20,000 bases of DNA. Origin: Prorocentrum cordatum (taxonomy: Eukaryota > Sar > Dinophyceae > Prorocentrales > Prorocentraceae). This document shows positions 7,502-15,615 of the stretch, one piece after another. How positions within the stretch are numbered: position 1 is the first letter of the stretch; every line of letters begins with the position of its first letter. The stretch covers positions 57,932 through 77,931 of the forward strand of contig CAUYUJ010014766.1 in assembly GCA_963575745.1 (NCBI GenBank), read 5' to 3'. The translations under genes and the position numbers were made by a program. The notes below the pieces were generated by a model that worked only from the letters and a program-made list of their open reading frames with translations, was not told the origin of the DNA and did not search any database.

Positions 7502-7647
7502 TATATAGATAGATAGATAGATAGATATGTATATATATAGATATATCGATATATATATATAGATAGAATAGATATATAGATATATAGATAGATAGATAGA
7601 TAGATATATAGATAGATATATAGATAGATAGATAGCTATATAAATAT

Positions 7648-7682
<35 letters not shown>

Positions 7683-7790
7683 TATAGATAAATAGATCGA
7701 TAGATATATAGATATATAGATATATATATATATAGATATATTTATGTATATAGATAGATAGATACATATATATATAGATAGATATGCCGA
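7263..7790. repeat. GATA/TAGA microsatellite (about 530 bp)
   Basis: Long runs of TAGA/GATA with TATA interruptions. The minus-strand frame reads as an Ile/Tyr/Leu/Ser string, which is purely the repeat. Very AT-rich compared with everything around it. Confidence 0.97.
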
Positions 7791-7824
7791 TATACTCACT
7801 AGATGTTAAGCGTAGGGCATCTTC

Positions 7825-7848
7825 CACATATCTATATATAGATATGTG
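7825..7848. repeat. Perfect 24-bp palindrome
   Basis: CACATATCTATA followed by TATAGATATGTG, exactly self-complementary over 24 bases, just past the GATA tract. It may be a by-product of the neighbouring repeat. Confidence 0.85.
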
Positions 7849-7959
7849 TATGGTATATGTTTCGATATGTAGATCAAGGATCAATGTTTGGGCCTGGCTA
7901 TCCATCGGCCTCACTGTGCGTCGAACGACAAAGGCGGGAAACTGAGGGCAACGGAGCAA

Positions 7960-8612
7960 CTACGAGACAACCACAGGACAACCGCTGTCCAACCACTGCG
8001 CCACCACAAGGGAAAAACATGTAATCACCACGGAACAGCCACGGGACAGCAACAAATCAATGACGAAAGGACCACGGAACAACCACGGACCAGCCACGGG
8101 ACAACCACGGGACAACCACGGACCAACCACAGGACAACTACGGGACAACCACGGGAGACAACCGCAAAGCAACCATAGGAAAACCGCAGACACAGCGTCG
8201 GGACCACCCCGGGGCCACCGCAGAGCCATCGCGGGGAAACAGCCAGAAAAAAATCACGGGACCACCGCGCGGCAACTGCGAAGCAAGCACGGCACCACCG
8301 CGGGGCAATCGCGGAACAACCGCGGGACAACCACGGAAGAACTGCGGGACATCCACGGGACAACCATCGGGACAACCACGGAACAACCACGGAACAGCCA
8401 TCGGGACAACCATCGGGGCAACCCTCGGGACAACCACAACACAACCACCGGACAGACAACAACGGCACAACCACGGGACCACTACGGGACGACCAGCGGC
8501 ACAACCACGGGACAACCATCGGGACAACCATCGGGACAACCCTCGGGACAACCCTCGGGACAACCCTCGGGACAACCCTCAGGACAACCCTCAGGACAAC
8601 CCTCCCCCGCTT
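7960..8612 (+). repeat. 11/12-bp minisatellite (GGGACAACCAC type)
   Basis: CACGGGACAAC (11 bp) and variants with GGAACAACCAC and GGACCAACCAC fill most of the region. From about 8515 the unit becomes a regular 12-mer (CCATCGGGACAAC / CCTCGGGACAAC / CCTCAGGACAAC). In one plus frame the 12-mer reads as repeated Ser-Gly-Gln-Pro, and the minus frame reads Cys-Pro-Glu/Asp-Gly. The 11-mer portion cannot keep a frame unit by unit, so I do not call a gene. Confidence 0.92.
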
Positions 8613-8740
8613 CCGTCAGCTTCCGCTGGCCTTCCGCCGCATATTGCCAGCGGAGCCGCCTCAGTTTTGCTCCCGACTCCTTCCACCAAGAAAGAGATAC
8701 CAGATCCTTCAATCCCTCAAGGTGAGCCCGCATTTCTGAC
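8613..8740. other. Spacer, no feature
   Basis: Unique sequence between the minisatellite and family A copy 3. Confidence 0.4.
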
Positions 8741-8942
8741 GGGGCCCGGGGACACAACAATAGATGGACACAAATCCCAGGATCCCCTATATCTTCCAAA
8801 TCCCCGGACCCACCATAGTTTCCACAGTTCCTGGAGTTTCCACATTTCCTGGCGTTTCGTCTTCCCCTCCATTTCCCATAGTTTCTCATCGCTTCATGGG
8901 AATCGACGATTCTTCCCGCCTCTGTGCTTCTTCCCCTCCCCA
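8741..8942 (+). mobile_element. Family A short dispersed element, copy 3 (expanded)
   Basis: GGGGCCCGGGGACACAACAA start, GGACACAAATCCCAGGAT, TTTCGTCTTCCCCTCC, ATTTCCCATAGTTTC, GGGAATCGACGATT, CTCTGTGCTTCTTCCCCTCC end. About 40 bp longer than the other copies, because the centre contains an extra TTTCC/CCTGGAGTTTCCAC-like duplication. Same strand as copies 1, 2 and 4. Confidence 0.75.
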
Positions 8943-9146
8943 ACAATGGTCGAGTCCCAGCCGATCAGAGCCCCGAGACCCGAACAGGCGATCCGAGGGG
9001 CAGGCGGTCCGCCGGGACAGCCGGGCGGCGCTGGTCGTCAGGAGCGCCCCTGCGTCGGGAGGGGCTCTCTCATGCGACGAATGATGGGCCAACTGCCCAC
9101 CACCACTACCATGAGTAGGACGGGGGAGAAGGGAGGACGGGGAGGT
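8943..9146. other. No supported feature
   Basis: GC-rich unique sequence with short frames only. Confidence 0.4.
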
Positions 9147-9249
9147 CCTCCTCCTCCGTACTCCTCCTCCTCCTCCTCCTCCTTCCCCTCCTCCTCCTCC
9201 TCCTCCTCCTCCTCCTCCTCCTCCTCCTCCTCCTCCTCCTCCTCCTCCG
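9147..9249. repeat. (CCT)n / (TCC)n tract
   Basis: About 100 nt, largely pure CTC/TCC on the plus strand with a TACTCC interruption near the left end and CTTCCCC in the middle. All nearby long frames depend on it. Confidence 0.92.
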
Positions 9250-9318
9250 TCGACGAGCCCGGATCTCCTGGCACTGCGTAGCAACAAAACCCACAACGCA
9301 CAATGCTCGGCAAACTGC

Positions 9319-9435
9319 GGCCTCCGGGGGCCCTTTCTGGGCTCCGGTGCCGTCGACGAAACGACTCGGGATGCAAGACCAAGGTCCGCGGGAAGGAGTC
9401 CAGACCTACGGGGTCCACGTGCGAACAAAAAGACG
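9319..9435 (+). repeat. Dispersed repeat K, copy 1
   Basis: Collinear with 16530-16648: GGCCTC, GGG-CC-TT-C-GGGC, then the exact 12-mer CGACTCGGGATG (9362-9373), the exact 11-mer GGGGTCCACGT (9410-9420) and CGAACAAA. Diverged between the anchors. No element boundaries recognised. Confidence 0.65.
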
Positions 9436-9641
9436 AAGCACGGCGTCGGAAAGGATGAGAAGACGGAGGCAAGATAAAGATGAACTTTGTCCTCGGCCAA
9501 CTCCTCTTCCTCGCCATCCGTGTCTCCTCGTCAGCCGCTTTTCCGTATAAGTAACTCCTTCCTGTCTCGCCAGCACGCGTGTCGGTATGGTTGACTGGGC
9601 GTTTGGCATGAAACCTCTTCACCGCTGTTGATCCTGAAACT
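9436..9641. other. No supported feature
   Basis: Lower-GC unique sequence before the family C unit. Short frames only. Confidence 0.4.
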
Positions 9642-9748
9642 TCAAATCAACAACGGATTCACAGACAGAGGGGGGGGTCGTTTTGAAACTGTGGCTATCG
9701 CCTGAGCGGCGCGCACATTCGTCTTGAAGATTTGCAACAACTTCACGG
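9642..9748 (+). repeat. Family C satellite, isolated unit (plus orientation)
   Basis: GTCGTTTTGAAACTGTGGCT, ATCGCCTGAGCGGCGCGCAC, ATTCGTC and TTGCAACAACTTCACGGG make one full unit at 9672-9748. The preceding 30 nt (CTTCAAATCAACAACGGATT) look like part of another. It is separated from array 2 by about 850 bp of unrelated minisatellite. Confidence 0.75.
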
Positions 9749-9929
9749 GCGCTTATCAGCCACCATGCCCCGTGGCACGTTAAGGCGTGCTATACTGCCA
9801 AGTGCTGTCTGGTGGGGTTTCTGTAAGATTCTAAGGGACTCTCGCTCCTTCGGGATGCGCCTCGCCGCGCGCACCGGCCATACTCTCAGGGGGTCCCTGG
9901 GCGGCCATGGCGCCTCCCTGGGGCCCTCC

Positions 9930-10470
9930 AAGGCTTCCATGTCAGCTCAGGAGACTCCCAGGACGGTCCAAGAGGGCCCCCATTCGCGGAACGATCGCTC
10001 GAAGACGCCCAAGATGGCCTCAAGATGGCGCAAGAGGCTTCCAAGGAGCCCCAAGAGGCCTCCAAGACGTCTCCCAAGAGTGCCCCCGAAGGCAAACATC
10101 ACAAATTGTCCTTCGCTCTTGTAGGATTTTGGCGTTCTCGCCTTTTCGGCTGTCCGGCGCTCCAAGATGGCCCCAGAGGCCCCCAAGATCACCCAAAACG
10201 GCCCAAGAGGCCTTCAAGAGGGCCCCAAAACGGCCTCAGAGCGCTCTAAGACGGCCCGAGAGGCGCCCAAGACAGTCCAAGAGGGCCCCAAGACGTCCCC
10301 AAAAGGGGCCCCCAGAGTGGGAACACAAACCGAAAATCCGGGACTTCCGCCCCAAGGGCCCCCCCCAGGAGGCCCCAAGAGGTGCCCAAGAGGCCCCAAG
10401 AGGCCCCCAAGAGGCCCCCAAGAGGCACCAAGATCTCCCGAGAGGCCCCAAAACGGCTCCAAGAGGTCTT
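9930..10470. repeat. Degenerate CCAAGAGGCCCC minisatellite
   Basis: CCAAGAGGCC, CCAAGATGGCC, CCCAAGACG and similar 10-15-bp words recur throughout. The most regular run is about 10370-10436 (AGAGGCCCCCAAGAGGCCCC). A less repetitive island lies near 10090-10160. Frames on both strands become Pro/Arg/Lys-rich or Leu/Gly/Trp/Ser-rich purely from the motif. Confidence 0.8.
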
Positions 10471-10593
10471 AAAGCTGCTTCCGAGAGGCCGCTGAGAATC
10501 CACCCACGAGATTCCAACAATCATCCACAAGACTTTAACCCACAACCCAGGCAAGGTGGAGGGACTTGCCGTAGGCAGCTGGATATGACGTGC

Positions 10594-11215
10594 CTCTCGC
10601 CTTAGCGCCGCGTGTATTCGTCTCACTAGTTTGCAGCAGTTTCGCTACTGGCGGGGGTAATTTTCAAAATGTGGCTCTCGCCTGAGCGCCACGCACAATC
10701 CCTCTCAATGCTTGCAACGGCTTCGAACATGGATGGGGGGTCGTTTTCATGTGGCTCTCTCTCGCATGGGCGAAGCGCACATTGTGCTTTAAAGCTTGCA
10801 ACGACTTCACAATATTGACAAACGGCTCCGCTACAAATTGAGGTTATCGCCTTAGCGCCGCGTGCACTCGTCGCAGAATTCCGCAGCAGCTTCACGGCGG
10901 GGGGGGGTGTTCAAAATGCTGCTCTCGCCTGAGCGCTGCTCACCTTATGTTTCAACGCTTGCTGCAGCTTCATGATCTTGGTCAAGGTTCTTTTTCAAAT
11001 TGAGGCTCTCGCCTTAGCACCGCTTGGAATGGTCGCAGAATTTCCAGTAGCTTCACGGATTGAGAGAGTCGTTTTCAAAAAGTGGATACCCCTTATAGCG
11101 CCGCGCACATTCGTCCTAAACGGTTGCACCGGCTTCACGGATGTGGGGGGCGGCTCCCTTTCAAAGCCTGGCGCTCGCCTGAGCACCGCGCGAATCCATG
11201 TTTTGACACAGCGTT
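10594..11215 (+). repeat. Family C satellite array 2 (about 8 units)
   Basis: The marker CTCTCGCCTNAGCGCCGCG or its variant starts near 10594, 10675, 10759, 10844, 10922, 11006, 11086 and 11172, a mean spacing of about 82-83 bp. Units carry TTGCANCNNCTTCACGGAT and TCGTTTTCAAAATGTGGCT blocks and are individually diverged. Alternate units tend to read CCTTAGC or CCTGAGC, hinting at a two-unit higher-order period. Orientation is opposite to array 1 at 3640-4061. Confidence 0.92.
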
Positions 11216-11235
11216 TAGCAGGACGGAGCACTGCA

Positions 11236-11353
11236 CGAAGGATTGCAAAGGATTGCAAAAAAACCCTTCGAAAAGGGTTTTTTGTTTGCAATCCTTCGAA
11301 CAGTTTTTTTGTTTTGCAATCCTTCGTTCAAGGGTTATTTTTGCAATCCTTCG
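11236..11353. repeat. Hairpin and repeated TTTGCAATCCTTCG motif
   Basis: TTTGCAATCCTTCG occurs forward at 11285, 11313 and 11340, and inverted as CGAAGGATTGCAAA at 11236. 11250-11294 folds as GGATTGC-A-run-CCCTT / CGAA loop / AAGGG-T-run-GCAATCC, a stem of about 18 bp plus a small bulge. It sits at the right end of satellite array 2. It resembles a rho-independent terminator in shape, but the eukaryote-like context makes that reading unlikely. Confidence 0.85.
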
Positions 11354-11981
11354 TTTTCAGCATTGGGTTCTCGTTCGGGACGTCGTCAAGTTTACGGACC
11401 TGGAGCTTCGACGCACGCAGCGCTGCACGGATCCACGGCGGCCCGACTCTCGAGTGGAGCTGTTGCGTGAGCTACCCACGATACGTTCGTGACCACAGGG
11501 GCGAACTTGTGCAACAGATCCACGGATGGGAAGGGGGGGCGGTCCCTCGTCGAAAGGGAGGGTTCGCTGGACACCCCGTCCATGTTCAATCTGTCCCTGC
11601 GCTCCTGACCGCGCGCCGGAGGGGAACAAGGCAGTTCCTTTCCGCAGTGGGGCCCTGGTACACATGACAGGCCCAGCGGTCCTGGTCCTCCCAGGGGAGG
11701 GGGGCGCTTACAGCGCAGTATGCATGTTTGGTTTGCCCCTGGCTCCTCCCCCTTGTCATCTCCTGTGCCCCATACCCGTATTCCAGAAGAAATAAGAAAT
11801 GGATCGAACGAGAAAGCAGGAAGGCGTCGAACATAAATATTGGATTTCCGCCCGCCTCTTCAGAACAACAAAAAAACACGGAAATCAGAAAGCGACTAAG
11901 AAATAGACTGGACCATGGAAACCAAGAACACCGACCTTCATCTTCGGACACCGGAAATGGGTACAGTCAGGACCCTGCCAG
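11354..11981. other. No supported gene
   Basis: Two strands carry open frames; the minus frame at 11586-11951 is Phe/Leu/Ser-rich but unrecognised. The start of one stretch (GTGGGGCCCTGGTACACATG near 11649) resembles the left end of family A, but the rest does not follow it convincingly. Confidence 0.4.
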
Positions 11982-12074
11982 AAGGAACGCCAAATAAGGA
12001 ACGAAGTCCCTTTTTTCAAAATCAAGTCATACATCTCTAAGGAACGGCCGAGCCCCTTTTTGGAGGCGTTCCTT
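11982..12074. mobile_element. Family H short TIR element, copy 1 (93 bp)
   Basis: Begins AAGGAACGCC and ends GGCGTTCCTT, a perfect 10-bp terminal inverted repeat. The interior has AAGGAACGAAGTCCCTTTTT and TAAGGAACGGCCGAGCCCC. Copy 2 (15616-15767) has the same order with an insertion. Related AAGGAACGCC and CCGAGCCCC fragments continue to about 12200. MITE-like; no target duplication seen. Confidence 0.65.
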
Positions 12075-12410
12075 CATCGTTGCCTTTCGTTTTGGCAGAG
12101 ACCCCATCCCTCTTCCAAGGAACGCCGAGGGGGCTTTGTGGCAGAATGGCGAGGGAACGCCCGCAGACCCAAGGAACCACCGAGCCCCTTCCGAACCCGA
12201 ACTGGACCTTATTTCAGGGGCCTGACTGTACGGACGAAAGGTGCACGATGCCCACTAGCGCATGTTGTCCAAAACCGACTGTCTCAAATGAGCAATGTCC
12301 ACGGCGGCACCGACAGCGAGTCATGCTCGAAGTGGGTAGAAACTGTTGGCGGCATTCGTCGTCATTCTTTTCGTACCACTTCAACCGTGCGGAAGGGTGG
12401 CTCCGCCTCC
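12075..12410. other. Family H fragments, then no feature
   Basis: AAGGAACGCCGAGGGGGC near 12118 and ACCGAGCCCCTTCC near 12178 look like partial family H pieces. No gene supported in the rest. Confidence 0.4.
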
Positions 12411-12521
12411 TCCCTCTCCCCCTCCCCCTTCTTCTCCTCCTCCTCCTCCTCCTCCTCCTCCTCCTCCTCCTCCTCCTCCTCCTCCTCCTCCTCCTCCTCC
12501 TCCTCCTCCTCCTCCTCCTCG
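12411..12521. repeat. (CTC)n tract
   Basis: CTCC-rich entry, then more than 80 nt of pure CTC. Gives poly-Ser, poly-Leu and poly-Pro frames on plus and poly-Arg, poly-Glu and poly-Gly on minus. Confidence 0.95.
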
Positions 12522-12682
12522 CATTGACCTGGCATCGGCGAGGCATCGCTGGTAGGTCGGCGACAAGCCCTCGATCGCGAAAAAACGCCCGCTCCTGCGT
12601 GGGAATCGGGGGCCCAGCCCCACAGCGGCGATGGACGGGCGATGGGGCGTCGATGCTTCCCCCCCCCGGGCCAGTGGCCCCC
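12522..12682. other. Family B-like interior words, degenerate
   Basis: GGCATCGGCGAGGCATCGC and GGCGATGGACGGGCGATG resemble the interior of family B elements, but no terminal arms were found. Possibly a decayed fragment, or only similar composition. Confidence 0.3.
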
Positions 12683-12820
12683 CGCCCTCCTCTCCTCCTC
12701 CTCTCTTCCTCCCCCCCCTCTTCCTCCCCCTACTCCTCCTCTCCTCCTCCTCTCCTCCTCCTTTCCTCCTCCTCTCCTCCTCCTCTCCTCCTCCTCCTCC
12801 TCCTCCTCCTCCTCCTCGCC
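12683..12820. repeat. CCT-rich tract with CTCTCCTCC variants
   Basis: Pyrimidine-only for almost 140 nt. It is built of CTCCTCCT and TCCTCCTCTCCTCC units, a different higher-order pattern from the pure CTC tract upstream. Confidence 0.85.
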
Positions 12821-13387
12821 GTTGCCCCCGAGCTCTTGCCTTCGGCAATCCACGCGGGCGCTGGCTGCACAGATACGCCCCCCCTGCAAGAACGAAGGCA
12901 AACTCACGGACCAACCTCGCCTGCACGATCGCATCGCACCACGCCGAGACGGTCCGCACCGCTTGCCCGCCTCTGGCCTCCCCTGGCACCCCTCGGAGAA
13001 GACGAAGCCAGGCCGGGAACACTTCCGGACGAGGACGCATCGGGGATTCCGTGAGGCCTGGCGGGCCTGGCGGTGCCTCGGGCGCCGCGCCGCGGCCTTC
13101 CGAGAGCGCTCCACAGCGCTCGGAGAGCGCTCCAAAGAGAGCTCTCCGCCGGTGCCCTCTCTCACTCCCTATAGGGCCTGCCCGTCCTCTCTGGCTCCCC
13201 CGAGGGTCTGGGCGTCGCAGTCTGCTTCCCCCCGGGCGTGCACTCGCCCCGCCTCGGGCCCTTGCGGGGCCTCACGGGTGGGTCTGGCTCTCGGGGAGTG
13301 CTGCGGAAGGGTGGGGCCTCACGGGTCACAGTGGTGACTGCTCCCGATCTTGCGACTTTCCTGCGGCGTCGGGTCTCAGACTCACGC
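12821..13387. other. No supported gene; short palindrome cluster
   Basis: All three plus frames are open for long stretches because the DNA is GC-rich, and I could not pick a coding frame. GAGCGCTC palindromes at 13104-13111 and 13125-13132 are followed by the 10-bp palindrome GAGAGCTCTC at 13137-13146. Confidence 0.4.
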
Positions 13388-13400
13388 GTCGTCGTCGTCA

Positions 13401-13441
<41 letters not shown>

Positions 13442-13575
13442 GCATCGTCGCCGCCGTCGTCGTCGTGGTCGTGGTCGTCGCGGTCGTGGTCGAGGTCGTG
13501 GTCGTGGTGGTCGTGGTGGTCGTGGTGGTAGTGGTGGTGGTGGTCGTCGCCGTCGTGGTCTTCGTCGTCGTCATC
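13388..13575. repeat. (GTC)n and (GTG GTC)n tract
   Basis: About 60 nt of nearly pure GTC, then GTCGTGGTCGTGG and TGGTGGTGG variants, then GTCGTC again. Frames read as poly-Val, poly-Ser, poly-Arg (plus) and poly-Asp, poly-His, poly-Thr (minus). This trinucleotide family differs from the GGA/CCT tracts elsewhere. Confidence 0.92.
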
Positions 13576-14347
13576 ATCGCCTTCTGCTCCTCCTCGGCAG
13601 ATGGCCGTGATGCTCCTAAAACGCACGGGCACGGCGCCGAGCGGCACTGCACGGTGGTATTCACAGCACGCACCGTGCCCCTCTGCATGCCGCTGCACAC
13701 GACTTGCACCAGAAGACGAGGCCAGGACAGGGGCACAATTGGACATGGACAACTCAGGAAATCAAGAATGTTTCTAAAGTGCTTGAATGTTTTTCGTCGT
13801 CGCCGTCTTCGTCGTCGTACCCCTTCACGGTCGGCGGCACCAGCCCCAAGGCCCTCGCAATCGGACAGGGACAAATCGGTGATTTCTGATATACGGTGGC
13901 TCTGGAGGCTGCATCAGGCGCCGTGGCCTCCTCAGAGCATTCTGGGACGCTCTGAGAGCGTTAAGAAGCGCTCTGGGGAGATCTGTCTCTGTCCTACTTG
14001 CACCTTCCCACCCCCCCTGGACAAGTACTTGCCCCCCCTCCCCCGGGACCCCCGATCTCTGGAGGTGATGGGCGCGCGGTGCTTTCCAACCGGCCGTTGT
14101 ACGAGAACGTGTGCGAGTTAGCGCCCGCCCGTGGGCTCGTGAGGAGCCCAACTCGCGCTTGAGCTCTCCCTCACGACTCGGGGGCCGAAACGCTGCGGGA
14201 GGACATGAGCACCAGAGCACTCGTAGAAGCGCCCCGTGCCTGCATCTCCCGGGAGACTCTGCGTTCACTGCTGATGTACTGTGCAGCGATTTCTTGCCCC
14301 CCCCGCACTCGATGTTGAGTCAGCCGCGGTCGACGGCAGAGAATCAA
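13576..14347. other. No supported gene
   Basis: Mixed-composition unique sequence. GCACGGTG near 13648 and CACCGTGC near 13670 form an 8-bp stem. A smaller GTC-rich patch lies near 13793-13820. Frames on both strands are unremarkable. Confidence 0.4.
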
Positions 14348-14508
14348 GGGGCCCAAGGACACACAAATGAATACACAGAAATAAAAGGCTCCCCCCATCT
14401 TTTCCCACATCTTCTGGGTTTCTGTCTCCCCGCCCACTTCCCATATGTTCCCATACTTTCTGGGAAGTCGAGGATGCATTGTGCCTGTGTGCCTCTTCTC
14501 CTCCCGAG
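14348..14508 (+). mobile_element. Family A short dispersed element, copy 4
   Basis: GGGGCCCAAGGACACACAAA start, AATACACAGAAAT, CATCTTTTCCC, TTTCTGTCTCCCC, CCCACTTCCCATATG, GTCGAGGATGCATTGTGCC, TGTGTGCC and TTCTCCTCCCGAG end. Same length class as copies 1 and 2 and the same strand. Preceded by GACGGCAGAGAATCAA. Confidence 0.75.
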
Positions 14509-14633
14509 AGAACTCTCACCGCGCGGCGCCCCGCGGAAGGGACGTGGAAATGGAGAGAGAGCCGTGGGCAGGCGAACGGCACGCGAGAGCGGCAGAAGGC
14601 ACGGCAGGCTCGCGCCGTGCCGACCCCGGCGCT

Positions 14634-15014
14634 GTCGGGTCGGGCGAAAGGGGGGGGATAGCAAAGGGGGGTATTGAGAATCAGCTGACGTACTCCAGTT
14701 TTCGTAATAAAAGGGAGGGGGTCTGGACCCTCCAAGACAAGCCATTTCAGACCCCCCCCCGTGGGAGAACCCTCCGAAACATCGTCCCCAGACCCCCCCA
14801 GGCCCTCCAAGATAGCCTGGAAGAGACCCCCCCCGAAATGAGACCCCCTCCCTTTTCTTACGAAACCTGGAGTAGCTGATTTTCCCGGCGCCTCCTGGCG
14901 CCGGATGGAGCTACGTATGGAGGAATGGGCCCCTCGGTGAGGCCGAAACCAGCTGCATGCAGCAAATTTCGTAACCCCCCCTTTCCCAATCCCCCCCTTT
15001 CGCCCGACCCGACG
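14634..15014. mobile_element. Family G fold-back element (about 380 bp, asymmetric)
   Basis: Left arm 14634-14724 and right arm 14842-15014 are inverted copies. The ends read GTCGGGTCGGGCGAAAGG on both sides, and inner blocks AATCAGCT, ACTCCAG, TTTCGTAA and AAAAGGGAGGGGGTCT match. The right arm holds about 80 extra nt, including a perfect hairpin CCGGCGCC-TCCT-GGCGCCGG (14886-14905). The centre repeats CCCTCCAAGA and AGACCCCCCC blocks about three times. MITE-like or fold-back; one copy in the window, no ORF assigned. Confidence 0.75.
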
Positions 15015-15102
15015 TTGGTTCCTGACACCGCGGGGATCGTCTGTCATTACCAGCCTGGAACAGATCCCTGTCCCTGTGCTGGGCACCTCCTCATCACGCT
15101 GC

Positions 15103-15180
15103 CAATCTCAGGGATTCCCTTATTTTTGGAGGGCGAATCCCTAAGATTGTCATCGCCCTTCGGCGTGCCAATCTCAGGGA
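15103..15180. repeat. Hairpin with a repeated CAATCTCAGGGA motif
   Basis: CAATCTCAGGGATTC (15103-15117) is inverted at 15135-15149 (GAATCCCTAAGATTG) with one mismatch. The first 12 bases recur directly at 15169-15180. Loop 17 nt. Confidence 0.7.
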
Positions 15181-15277
15181 CAGGGATACGTCCGAGGCTA
15201 GTAATAGAACCTTGAGCGATCGGCCGTCCGCAACGTCAGATCGTGAAGCATCGACCGATCCTGGGCCGCGGCCGGCG

Positions 15278-15334
15278 TCCAATGTCGAACGCCAGCGGCG
15301 GGGCCGCCGCCCGCCGACACGACGCGAACCTACC
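15278..15334 (+). repeat. Dispersed repeat J, copy 2
   Basis: Resembles 141-195 and ends GACGCGAACCTACC. It is followed without a gap by repeat I copy 2. Confidence 0.5.
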
Positions 15335-15461
15335 TTGAGCAGGGACCGACCGTCCCGGCATTCCTAAAGTCATACCACGAGATGTTCTCAGAACCCCAAA
15401 ATGTCCTAAGAACAAACGCAGTGCTCTTAGAACAGAAGCCCGATGTGCTAAAACAAGACAG
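15335..15461 (+). repeat. Dispersed repeat I, copy 2
   Basis: 127 nt, same length and order as 6617-6743, including TTGAGCAGGGACCGACCG, CCCGGCATTCCTA and the AGAAC/GTTCT palindrome-like words. Ten bases further on, GACATGTTC-CAA-GAACATGTC (15471-15491) is a perfect 9-bp stem built from similar words. Confidence 0.8.
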
Positions 15462-15615
15462 TCGCAGCCAGACATGTTCCAAGAACATGTCGTGGGAACC
15501 ACAAAAAGGTCCTTAGAACATTGTTTGGTGGGGCTACAGGCGAGGCGGGACGCTTCGCCACTGCTTGACTGCCACATAGCCCGGCCCCCCACGACCTGCG
15601 GTATCGGCCTGACCT

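Noticed and set aside
7065-7799. 244-residue minus-strand Ile/Tyr/Ser/Leu protein
   Set aside because: It is a direct translation of the GATA microsatellite and nothing more.
7960-8612. Possible CRISPR array
   Set aside because: Units are short, contiguous and without unique spacers, and there are no cas genes. Family C and D arrays were also considered and rejected, as they are plain tandem satellites.
8025-8725. Cys/Pro/Val-rich (minus) and Gly/Gln/Pro-rich (plus) frames, resembling repeat proteins
   Set aside because: Both come from the 11/12-bp minisatellite. The 11-bp part cannot preserve a frame from unit to unit.
11250-11294. Rho-independent terminator
   Set aside because: The stem and T run fit the shape, but the T run is inside the stem, there is no upstream gene, and the surroundings look eukaryotic.
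11586-11951. 121-residue minus-strand Phe/Leu/Ser-rich frame, considered as a membrane protein or inverted family A copy
   Set aside because: No continuous hydrophobic segment pattern could be trusted, and only the first ~15 bases near 11649 resemble family A.
12631-14121. 496-residue plus-strand frame
   Set aside because: It passes through the CCT tract and the GTC tract as poly-Pro/Leu/Ser and poly-Val. The intervening parts do not show a preferred frame.
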